Below are positions 1-7,130 of a stretch of DNA of 8,317 nt, piece by piece (within the stretch, counting starts at the first letter, position 1; each line of letters opens with the position of its first letter). The stretch lies in the NCBI GenBank assembly GCA_964358545.1, contig CAYHQN010000160.1, positions 1 to 8,317 of the forward strand, read 5' to 3'. The notes beneath the pieces were generated by a model that ran no database searches, was not told where the DNA came from, and saw only the letters and a list, made by a program, of their open reading frames with translations. This DNA is from CAINVV01 sp031432175 (GTDB lineage: Bacteria > Bacteroidota > Bacteroidia > Bacteroidales > Prolixibacteraceae). The position numbers and the translations under genes were made by a program.

Positions 1-158
1 TGGAACTATAGAATTAAACCAAATTGTGAACAGGTTATTTCTTGACAGATACTAAAATACATTTTTTTTTGACTATTAAATTCCGCATAAAGTGATGGCA
101 CCTATCTTAAAAACGATTTGTGCCTAATTCTATACCGTGATAATACGATCAAATTCAC
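1..158. other. Non-coding AT-rich region downstream of the enzyme operon
   Basis: No supported gene. It contains a run of nine T at 62-70 and a 10-base perfect inverted repeat, TATAGAATTA at 7-16 and TAATTCTATA at 125-134. One plus frame is open from the left edge to a TGA at 43-45 (WNYRIKPNCEQVIS), too short to call as the end of a neighbouring gene. Confidence 0.4.
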
Positions 159-175
159 TTAATTGTATCGTATTA
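141..175. terminator. Hairpin across the stop codon of the last enzyme gene; possible terminator
   Basis: Arms 141-155 and 161-175 pair at 13 of 15 positions (first nine perfect: TAATACGAT / ATCGTATTA) with a 5-base loop, CACTT. The TAA stop (complement of 159-161) sits in the loop and arm. No T-run follows directly on the minus strand, so it is not a standard intrinsic terminator. It could instead be a bidirectional or RNA-protecting hairpin, or an operator. Confidence 0.4.
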
Positions 176-2903
176 CCGATGAAGAATGGTACGAGGAGAT
201 GAAGGAAGATCTTGAGAATCTGATTATATAGATATCAACTGCATCGAGCATAGCCTGATTGATTTCTCCGTTCATGTTTTCGTTGGAAGCTTCGAATGAG
301 ATTAAAATTTGGTGTTTCCCTTTTGACAGCCTGACTGCCAAGGCATTGGTGTATCCCCAGTTTGACCATTCGTTGGTCCCTCTTTGGGGAAGGACAACGG
401 TACCAGCAAATTTGCCATCAACTATTAACGTGCGGATTGCACATTTGTTTTCGGTATTTATCGGGCCGTTGCCGTTTGCATAACGGAAGTTAATTGCGTA
501 GGTTCCGGTAATATCTGTTTCCACTGGAATGGTAATGTTGCGGTTAATTGTCTTGCTGATTTCGACAAAACCTTCACCCTGATAGTTTTTGTAAGGTTGG
601 GTCGATTTCGGGGCAAATTTTTCAACTTCATAACTCTTATGCAACTTGCTATTGACAACAATCACCGGTTCGGAAGCGAAAGACGAAACGTTGTTCGCAT
701 CCTTCGCCATTACCTGATATTCATCAAAAACAGCTACCGTAACTTTTAGGGAACTCTCTTCCGTTTGCTGAAAAACCTTCCCATTTTTTAGAATGGTGTA
801 CAATCTGGCACCGACAATGGGGTTCCAGGATAGCTTTCCTTCAGCATAATTTGCAGCAGGTGTTTCTAAAGTAGTGTAGTTAGACACTTTATTGATTCTT
901 GATCCGGTCAATTCATTGCTAGCCAAAACGATTTTAATGGAATGAGTTCCGGTCAGGGTGCAAGGAATTGCTGCATGAACAGTGCTTTTCCCATCCAGGT
1001 CGAAAGATTTAATTTGGTTGCCAAAACCCTCCAATCCGATGTTCAAAACTGCATTCCGGTATTTGAAATTGGTAAGGGATCGTTTTCCTGCCAGCGCTTT
1101 CGGTACAAATGGATGAAATAGCAGGCTGTCCGATTGAAAATCAATGCCGAATAAAACTTTATGAACCAGGCTAAGACTACCGGAAAGGCTCCAGAGCATG
1201 TTGCTGGAATTGATTTGTGTTCCGGCAAAATCGCCGTTATCAACTACAAAATTTTCCTTGTTGGTCAAAAAAAGTGCAGCAGGACGATAAACGGCGGCAA
1301 TTGACTCCAGCACCGATTTTTCATTACCGGCTTTGGCTGATGCCAGGGCCCAGTATGATTGTACAAACGGCCAAACGGCATTGTTGTGATAAGGTTGGAT
1401 GGCCGGAATCTGTGGGTAAATACACGAAATTCCATAATTGGTCACCGGCGTATTTTCGATAACTGACTTTTGTTGCCGGGTATCAGCAATTCCAAAAAGT
1501 ACGCATAAAGCTTCTCCAAGCGCTTCGGAACGTGGCGACAAACTTTTGAAATTTCTTCCGTAGAGGTATTGACCGTAGTACCCTTTATCGTTCATCCACA
1601 AATACGTGTTAACCCCTTTTTTGATGTAGGCCGCAATCTGACTGTATTTTTCGGCTGCCTGCCGGTCATTGAGCAACTTCGCCATTTGCGATAGTACTAT
1701 ATTGGCCTGATAATGAATGGCGTTGGTTCCCAGATTTTCCGATTCGTAAATATCGACCGGCTGCATCCATCTTGGGTAAGTCTGTTCGCGCCAGTCGAGA
1801 AATGACGATTCGCCATGCATCATTCCGGTGACAAGGTCGAAAGCATTGTTCTGATCGTCCTCATCCGAGTTTTTGATAATGGTATAAGCCTGGCGCAACC
1901 AATCCTGATTGCCGGTTGCTTTATACAATTCCCAGGCAGCTACAGCCCAGATCATGCGGTCGGTAGATGCAGGATAGGCGCCACCGGTACCGGTATCCTG
2001 GATAATACGCCCGTTTTTTACCTTCCGGAGCAAACTGTATTTCGCCACTTTGGGTTGCAAGTAAGCCATCGACAGAATAATGCTGTAACTGATATCGCGC
2101 GTCCAAACCCCGGCCCATTCCTTTCCGGTGCGAAAGGTACTGTCGGGTTCAATCGCATTAATCATTTCATCAATTGCCAGGTTGTAAATGGCATCAGAAA
2201 TGGGGTAATCTGAATGATATTGTGGAAATGCCGAAATATCACGAACTTGTTTCCATTGCGCGGCAGTCTGCTTCTCATTGCTTTTGGCATTCATAATCAA
2301 AGTAGTTTCATAAATGCCGTTGCCATCAGGATCTTTCAATTGTAGTTCCGGACGAGTATGCAGATTGTTAAAGTCCCACATTAGAGGAGCAGCATTCCCG
2401 GCAACATAAACGCCATTAAAATCGGCTTGATCTAATTTATCGCCGTTGTATAAGGTATAAAATCCTTTTCCTTTGAAGGCTTTCAGTACTTCCCGCATAT
2501 CCAGCCGAATCGTCCAGTGCGTGTTCGGAGCTAAATTGACCCCATCTGCAACTGCGACAGTTTGGATAAGTTGTTTCCCATACTGAACTGTTGTAACACA
2601 ATTACCATTTTCAGGCTGAAGCGTTACATGATGATCCTGCCCGGAAGCCATCTCATTGTCATGCAGGTTAATGCTGAATTTAAAAGTAATGTTTGGACTG
2701 TATTTGTCGGCATCAGGACTTCGGTAATTCGAACTCATTTCTCCGGGGGAGATCGCTATAGCTTTGAAATTGGCTTGTTCTACCCGATTATTGTAGATGC
2801 TGTACGTATCAGTTATGTAAATTAATCCATCTCCGGATTGTGCGAATGCAATTGTTTGTAATCCGCAAAACAGCGTTGACAGATATAAGTTTCTTTTACT
2901 CAT
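159..2903 (-). CDS. Putative (alpha/alpha)6-barrel glycoside hydrolase with FN3-like and CBM6/35-like domains
   Basis: 914 residues. Signal peptide 1-21 (AFA|QSG), no lipobox. An N-terminal beta region (about 25-205) ends in DPDGNGIYET, as in N-terminal beta-sandwiches of glucan enzymes. The helical catalytic domain spans about 235-600: VWTRD (266-270), SSFLDWREQTYP (366-377), SPRSEALGEAL (456-466) and PYHNNAVWPF (504-513). These resemble the RD, acid-loop and HNG-x-WP signatures of the GH63/GH15/debranching/MGH1-like six-hairpin superfamily; D370 or E373 is a candidate acid and E460 or E464 a candidate base, unproven. About 673-750 reads as fibronectin type III (LSWNPIVGARLYTILKNG). About 757-892 reads as CBM6/35 (YEVEKFAP, TYAINFRYANG, NEWSNWG, LDAVDIYI). 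The last ~22 residues are Ser-rich and outside the CBM. Exact CAZy family not recognised. By context it trims the same alpha-glycan as GH27 and GH31; an inverting mechanism would be expected for this fold. Confidence 0.75.
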   Translation of the reverse strand: MSKRNLYLSTLFCGLQTIAFAQSGDGLIYITDTYSIYNNRVEQANFKAIAISPGEMSSNYRSPDADKYSPNITFKFSINLHDNEMASGQDHHVTLQPENGNCVTTVQYGKQLIQTVAVADGVNLAPNTHWTIRLDMREVLKAFKGKGFYTLYNGDKLDQADFNGVYVAGNAAPLMWDFNNLHTRPELQLKDPDGNGIYETTLIMNAKSNEKQTAAQWKQVRDISAFPQYHSDYPISDAIYNLAIDEMINAIEPDSTFRTGKEWAGVWTRDISYSIILSMAYLQPKVAKYSLLRKVKNGRIIQDTGTGGAYPASTDRMIWAVAAWELYKATGNQDWLRQAYTIIKNSDEDDQNNAFDLVTGMMHGESSFLDWREQTYPRWMQPVDIYESENLGTNAIHYQANIVLSQMAKLLNDRQAAEKYSQIAAYIKKGVNTYLWMNDKGYYGQYLYGRNFKSLSPRSEALGEALCVLFGIADTRQQKSVIENTPVTNYGISCIYPQIPAIQPYHNNAVWPFVQSYWALASAKAGNEKSVLESIAAVYRPAALFLTNKENFVVDNGDFAGTQINSSNMLWSLSGSLSLVHKVLFGIDFQSDSLLFHPFVPKALAGKRSLTNFKYRNAVLNIGLEGFGNQIKSFDLDGKSTVHAAIPCTLTGTHSIKIVLASNELTGSRINKVSNYTTLETPAANYAEGKLSWNPIVGARLYTILKNGKVFQQTEESSLKVTVAVFDEYQVMAKDANNVSSFASEPVIVVNSKLHKSYEVEKFAPKSTQPYKNYQGEGFVEISKTINRNITIPVETDITGTYAINFRYANGNGPINTENKCAIRTLIVDGKFAGTVVLPQRGTNEWSNWGYTNALAVRLSKGKHQILISFEASNENMNGEINQAMLDAVDIYIIRFSRSSFISSYHSSSVIRYN
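163..231 (+). pseudogene. Possible 3' remnant of a plus-strand gene, antisense to the C-terminus of the minus-strand enzyme
   Basis: In one plus frame this stretch reads LYRITDEEWYEEMKEDLENL then II and a TAG stop, an acidic, helix-like, protein-like tail. It has no start, and a TAA lies immediately upstream in frame (160-162), so if it is a gene relic it is truncated or frameshifted. It is exactly antisense to the Ser-rich tail of the glycosidase that extends past its CBM. It could equally be a chance reading of 22 codons. Confidence 0.2.
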
Positions 2904-2907
2904 TGAT

Positions 2908-5454
2908 TTATTTGTTGATTACAATTTCAGTCGGTGTGCCGTTATCCTGCAATTTAATCGAACAGGTTTTGGTCAGCCTATCCCAACTCCAAACAGTTTT
3001 TTCTGAGATTTCATACCAGGATTTCTCAAGCTTATCTGGATTGGTCGATTTTATTTTTCCGGAATTCAATAAGATCGATTGAGGGGCCTGGTCCAGATGT
3101 ATTTTGATCCCAAAATTCCGATCTATAATCTGATTCCGCCCGTTCTCATTGTGCCTGAGGATGTTCACTTTCCATGCTTCTTTAGCTGAAATGCATTTTA
3201 CCTCTGTTTTACTGCAAATGTCCTTTTTGTAATCATTCGTTTCCCCATCGTCTTCGTACAGCATAAAAGATGCAGATCGTCCTTCTAAGGCTGGGAAAAC
3301 CTCGAACCAAACCGGCGCATTTTTCTTTTCTCCGATATATTGCATAACCGGTATTTGTGGAATAATTGAACCGCGTTTTACAAACATCGGTGTTGTTTCC
3401 AAAGTTACGGGAAAATCAATCCACTGCTTGCCCTGATAGCTTTTCTGAGGATGATTAAAATCGATCCATTCCCCTTCAGGCAAATATATATTTTTTGATG
3501 AGGCTCCTGGTTCTACAATCGTAGCCACCAGCAATTCTTTACCAAACAGAAATTGCGAATTCAGGTTGAAGGTTTCGGGATCATCCTGATATTCAAGCAT
3601 CAGTGCCCGTATCAGCGGCAATCCGGTATCATAAGCTTGTCGGGCATAAGTATAAATGTAAGGGAACAATTTATATTTCTGTTCGATAGCTTTTTTACAG
3701 ATTGCTTCTGCTTCTTTTCCAAACAGCCATGGTTCCACTGCATTATTTCCTTCGTGGTGCGCCCTGCTGATAGGGTTGAAAACGCCAAACTGCATCCATC
3801 GAACATACAATTCGCTCATGGCTTCGTAATTGGTAATGTCGCCACAATAGCCCGAGATGTCACAACTCCAGAACGGGATTCCGCACATTCCCGAAGAAAG
3901 TGCTACCGGAATCTGATTTTCCAGTTTTTTCCATCCCTCCAGGACATTATTTCCATCACCAGTATCGCCCGACCACCCAAACGTGTATCGCTGCATCCCG
4001 GCAAAACCGGCACGGGTCATTTGAAAAATGCGCCGGTTTGGGTTTCGTTTTTCAAATTGTTCAGTGACTACTTTATCCCAGGTCAGACCATATACGTTAT
4101 GGATTTCATTGTGCATGCCTAAATGGTGCTTCATGAACAGGCGGTCGGTGCTTTCTTCGTTGCACCAGGCCGGTTCGCCCATATCAGTCCAAAAACCGCG
4201 AACGCCATCATCGATCACCTTTTGCTGATATTTTCCCCACCAATCGGCCACTTCGGGTTTGGTAAAATCGACAACCCCGCAATTGCCTCCCCAGGGCCAG
4301 GGCATATCATAGGTTTTCCCGGTGCGTATATCTGTGGTAAAATATCCAAGCGAATCGGCTTTCTGCCATTGTGTCATCGAATCTTTGAAATCTGCAGTGT
4401 GCCAGTCTGGCGAATTACCTTTTGAAACAACAGGATCCTGTGAAACAATGATTTTAAAGCCCATTTTTGAGAGATCAGCCACCATGCCACGGGGATTTTC
4501 ATATGCCCGGGGATTCCAACTAAAATCCTGAAGGTGCTGCGTCCAGCCAATGTCCTGATAAATAATATCGCAAGGGATTTGGCGATCGCGGTAACCCTGA
4601 GCAATTTCGCGGGTCAGTTTTTCATTGGTGAGCATACCCCGGCATTGTGAAAATCCTAAAGCCCAGGCTGGCGGCATAATTGGCCTCCCTGTCAACTCCA
4701 TATATCGGCTGATCATTTGCTTGTAGGTCGGACCGTAAATAAAATAATAAACCATCTTGCCACCTGGCGTTGAAAATGAATAATAGTTCGTGGCCTCAAC
4801 ACCAAAGTCATATTCCGTTTTGTAGGTATTGTCGAAGAAAATGCTGTAACCGGCACTGCTTATGAAAAACGGAATGCTTTTGTACAATGGATCTTCATGA
4901 ATGTCATAGCAGGGCTTATCGCTGTTCCACATTCTGAACCTGCTTCCAACTCTGTTGATTGGTCCGTTCTTTTCTCCAAGTCCATATATCCTTTCGCCGG
5001 GACGAAGTGTTTTGTAGCTGGACATTTTCAGTGAATCTTTTTCGAAACCGCGATTTATAAAATCTTCCATCAACAATTTCTGGTATTTATCAAAAATCCG
5101 GATTTGAAACGGCGATTTATTGATCCGGACAATCAGGTCGCCGGTATAAATTTCGAAACTCAGCGGTTGCTCCGAAACATTTAATTTGGCCGATTCATCT
5201 CCTTTTTTGATCACAACAAACGATTCGTTGTTTTGTTTGAAATTATCCTGATCGTACCAGATTTTCAGGATGCCGGAGCTAACCTGCTCCAGTTGAACTT
5301 TTATATTGTTTTCGCAGGAAAATACTGCTTTGTTGCCCTGCACTTCGTACGAAAGACATTTGCCGGGAATAACAGCACTTTGGGCTGATAAAGCGAATGT
5401 TATACTAGCCAATAAAAACCAGATTTGAAAAATAAATCTTAAATATTTAGACAT
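2908..5454 (-). CDS. GH31 family glycoside hydrolase (alpha-glucosidase / alpha-xylosidase / alpha-galactosidase superfamily), periplasmic
   Basis: 848 residues. Signal peptide 1-24 (cleavage after ALSA, before Q25) without a lipobox. The N-terminal beta-sandwich includes PGERIYGLGEKNG (152-164), the typical GH31 motif before the barrel. The (beta/alpha)8 barrel starts at PPAWALGFSQCR (261-272). D301 (IIYQDIGW) is the usual substrate-contact Asp, the nucleophile is D424 in FWTDMGEP, R481 is the TR.GFAG.QRY arginine, the acid/base is D497 in GWSGDT, followed by FWSCDISGY (528-536) and R564/H566 in SRAHH. Beta domains follow, including LYEDDGE (732-738). Known: GH31 members are retaining enzymes on alpha-glucosides, alpha-xylosides, alpha-galactosides, sulfoquinovosides or alpha-GalNAc. 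D-M-G-E departs from the D-M-N-E common in alpha-glucosidases, so the substrate is left open. The stop lies 4 bp before the next gene's start: tight operon coupling. Confidence 0.93.
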   Translation of the reverse strand: MSKYLRFIFQIWFLLASITFALSAQSAVIPGKCLSYEVQGNKAVFSCENNIKVQLEQVSSGILKIWYDQDNFKQNNESFVVIKKGDESAKLNVSEQPLSFEIYTGDLIVRINKSPFQIRIFDKYQKLLMEDFINRGFEKDSLKMSSYKTLRPGERIYGLGEKNGPINRVGSRFRMWNSDKPCYDIHEDPLYKSIPFFISSAGYSIFFDNTYKTEYDFGVEATNYYSFSTPGGKMVYYFIYGPTYKQMISRYMELTGRPIMPPAWALGFSQCRGMLTNEKLTREIAQGYRDRQIPCDIIYQDIGWTQHLQDFSWNPRAYENPRGMVADLSKMGFKIIVSQDPVVSKGNSPDWHTADFKDSMTQWQKADSLGYFTTDIRTGKTYDMPWPWGGNCGVVDFTKPEVADWWGKYQQKVIDDGVRGFWTDMGEPAWCNEESTDRLFMKHHLGMHNEIHNVYGLTWDKVVTEQFEKRNPNRRIFQMTRAGFAGMQRYTFGWSGDTGDGNNVLEGWKKLENQIPVALSSGMCGIPFWSCDISGYCGDITNYEAMSELYVRWMQFGVFNPISRAHHEGNNAVEPWLFGKEAEAICKKAIEQKYKLFPYIYTYARQAYDTGLPLIRALMLEYQDDPETFNLNSQFLFGKELLVATIVEPGASSKNIYLPEGEWIDFNHPQKSYQGKQWIDFPVTLETTPMFVKRGSIIPQIPVMQYIGEKKNAPVWFEVFPALEGRSASFMLYEDDGETNDYKKDICSKTEVKCISAKEAWKVNILRHNENGRNQIIDRNFGIKIHLDQAPQSILLNSGKIKSTNPDKLEKSWYEISEKTVWSWDRLTKTCSIKLQDNGTPTEIVINK

Positions 5455-5484
5455 GGTACTTATCCATTAAAAAGATTGCTACTA

Positions 5485-6885
5485 TTATTTTCCTTCAATT
5501 CTTAGAATAACACAACCATGAGCGGGAATACTTTTCGAGATGGAAGACATCCGCCCCAAATCTACATGAAGCCACATATCCCGAACTGTTGCCGACTTTA
5601 ATCCGAGTTGGGCCATAAAGTCAATGTTACGGGTTTGTATACTATCTTCCCGGTTGAAAAGTCCTACGACCCAGTCGCCATTGGATAGTTGTCCTTTCCA
5701 GATTTGGCTGGCCGGATTTGCTGGATCACTGGCCAGTGGTTTTCCAACAAAGCCATCTTTGTTCAACGCGAGCAATTCCGAATTTTGGTAGAATCGGGCA
5801 TTGTCACCTATCGAACTGCTTAAATCGGAAATGGCCACTGGTCCGCCTGCCATCAATTGCCAGGATACGGCAGATTTCTTCTCTTCATCATTACCAAATG
5901 TATTCAGGCGTGTAAAATCGCCATCCAGAATCATTTTGCCACGCCCCGAAAGTCTGGACCAATAAATAAATCCATCGCATGGGTTGGCATAAACCGACCA
6001 CCATTGACGTTGCACACCCCGGTACAGTTCGCTGAACCGCTTCCAGCCTTCGGTCGCAATATCCTCGTTGATGCGAATCATGTTGCCATATTTCTTTTCC
6101 ACCCGGCCATCGTCTTTCAGGTGTGGCATGACCAGACTCAGGAAAATATGATGCTTGTCGCAGGCCTCTTTCATCCATTTCAGCTGAAGCTCGTAATGCG
6201 CTTCAGGCCGGTCGGGACGGCCAACCAAGGTGCCCTTATCGATGCCGTCTTCATACCATGAAAGAAAATCGACTCGTAAAAAACTTACCCCGCAGCTTGC
6301 AAAATAATCGATATACCCTTTCACAAACTCTTCTGCTCCCGGCTTAGTTACATCAACCCAATACAAGGTATGGTCACCCCCATTGTACCCAAACCTGTCG
6401 CCTTTCAGCCCCCGGTCATTGGAGAAATGGTAGGTGGTATCTACAATATCACAGATTTTAATGTTGGTGCCGATTACGGTCTTCGAGGTATCTGCAACGG
6501 CTGCCGGGGTCACCCACATCGGGTTATAATACACACCGAATTTCAGGCCTTTGGCCTTCAGGTATTCCCCCATGTCTTTCCAGGTCATGATCCAGCTATT
6601 ATGATGTTTTAGCACGTAGCCGTTTGCATTGGTTTGGCTAGAGCCTTCAATCCATCCATCAGCGACAATCATATCATAACCATAGGATTTAAAGTTCTTT
6701 TCAACCCAGTTCGCCTGTTCTTTCCAGACATCCTGCGGAAGATAATCATTGTGTGTATATTGATATTCGTAACTGTCCCAGTAGAGCGGTGCCTTGTATG
6801 GATTATCTTGCGCAAGTACCTCGATGGTTGAGCAAACAACCAAACATGTAAATATTAATATTAAACTATTCTTGCACATTGACAT
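5485..6885 (-). CDS. GH27-type glycoside hydrolase (alpha-galactosidase / isomaltodextranase family), secreted
   Basis: Retaining glycosidase of clan GH-D; a role in cleaving a terminal alpha-linked sugar in the periplasm is inferred. The start chosen is the ATG at 6885 (MSMCKNSLILIF...), which puts a normal Sec signal peptide at the N-terminus with cleavage near VLA|QDN. An in-frame ATG at 6933 would add 16 residues ahead of it. Numbered from that longer start, the (beta/alpha)8 barrel begins at YWDSYEY (51-57, the position of GWNSW in GH27), followed by YDMIVADGW (86-94), the nucleophile Asp222 in FLRVDF, and the likely acid/base Asp291 in RINEDI. LMAGGPVAISDL (360-371) and LLALNKD (387-393) match the family's end-of-barrel signature. 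A C-terminal beta domain ends in AHGCVILRI. Length is normal for bacterial GH27. The usual Asp-Asp pair at the sugar-binding site is Ala-Asp here, so true alpha-galactosidase activity is uncertain. No lipobox is seen. The GH31 gene follows after 30 bp, indicating one operon. Confidence 0.82.
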   Translation of the reverse strand: MSMCKNSLILIFTCLVVCSTIEVLAQDNPYKAPLYWDSYEYQYTHNDYLPQDVWKEQANWVEKNFKSYGYDMIVADGWIEGSSQTNANGYVLKHHNSWIMTWKDMGEYLKAKGLKFGVYYNPMWVTPAAVADTSKTVIGTNIKICDIVDTTYHFSNDRGLKGDRFGYNGGDHTLYWVDVTKPGAEEFVKGYIDYFASCGVSFLRVDFLSWYEDGIDKGTLVGRPDRPEAHYELQLKWMKEACDKHHIFLSLVMPHLKDDGRVEKKYGNMIRINEDIATEGWKRFSELYRGVQRQWWSVYANPCDGFIYWSRLSGRGKMILDGDFTRLNTFGNDEEKKSAVSWQLMAGGPVAISDLSSSIGDNARFYQNSELLALNKDGFVGKPLASDPANPASQIWKGQLSNGDWVVGLFNREDSIQTRNIDFMAQLGLKSATVRDMWLHVDLGRMSSISKSIPAHGCVILRIEGK

Positions 6886-6960
6886 AAATTGTAAAGGCAA
6901 AACATTGATGGGGAGGCAAAAATTTGTCTCCATAAATTCATCTTCAAAAATTTATTCAAC

Positions 6961-6995
6961 CAAATTGTACTGGATATTTCCGATTATAGTTCAAA
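6961..6995 (-). promoter_or_regulatory. Possible promoter for the GH27-GH31-GH enzyme genes
   Basis: On the minus strand, TTTG (complement of 6992-6995) lies 22 bases before TACAATTTG (complement of 6961-6969). The Bacteroidota primary sigma consensus is TTTG about 19-22 bases before TAnnTTTG. Here the -7 box has one extra base between TA and TTTG, so the match is imperfect. A TATAAT also occurs at the complement of 6983-6988. AT-rich sequence gives such matches by chance; this is a weak call. Confidence 0.22.
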
Positions 6996-6998
6996 AGC

Positions 6999-7118
6999 AG
7001 GAGGTTGCCTCACAAGTCATCATATTATTTATTCCCGTTAACCTAAATTTGTATCGCGAACTGACTCTCGACAAGGTAGTTCAGGATAACCTGGCTTTGA
7101 CTTTTGGGACAACCTCCT
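6999..7118. repeat. ~120 bp fold-back element with terminal inverted repeats (MITE-like or IS remnant)
   Basis: Arms 6999-7019 and 7098-7118 are inverted repeats: 18 of 21 positions pair, plus one G-T wobble. The outer nine bases (AGGAGGTTG / CAACCTCCT) are perfect. A second, inner inverted repeat (7037-7044 with 7083-7090, 7 of 8) lets most of the element fold back. The right end also holds a small perfect hairpin, CAGG-ataa-CCTG, at 7082-7093. Read on the minus strand, the end GAGGTTGTCCCAAAAGTC resembles terminal repeats of bacterial DDE-transposase insertion sequences (IS1182-like in general style, from memory). There is no transposase and no clear target-site duplication. It begins 12 bp after the SusF-like stop codon, so its transcript hairpin could also act as an attenuator or RNA-stabilizing structure between binding-protein and enzyme genes. 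Confidence 0.6.
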
Positions 7119-7130
7119 AAATACTTTTCC

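Noticed and set aside
62..70. T9 run as part of an intrinsic terminator for a plus-strand gene entering from the left
   Set aside because: No GC-rich stem lies immediately before it.
1815..2213. 132-codon plus-strand open frame inside the six-hairpin glycosidase gene
   Set aside because: It is the antisense shadow of a well-supported minus-strand catalytic domain; the translation shows no domain and there is no separate promoter or gap.
3553..4122. 189-codon plus-strand open frame inside the GH31 gene
   Set aside because: The minus strand carries the GH31 barrel here (acid/base D497 and the following motifs); the plus frame is low-complexity shadow sequence.
5857..6261. 134-codon plus-strand open frame inside the GH27 gene
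   Set aside because: Antisense to the GH27 catalytic residues; no recognisable protein features.
6886..6933. Upstream ATG at 6933 as the start of the GH27 gene
   Set aside because: It would add 16 residues ahead of an otherwise normal signal peptide; the ATG at 6885 fits secretion better. Neither has a clear ribosome binding site, so it remains possible.
6794..7120. 108-codon plus-strand open frame covering the fold-back element, considered as a transposase remnant
   Set aside because: The translation has no DDE or other transposase signature and runs antisense into the GH27 signal peptide; the inverted repeats alone support a mobile origin.
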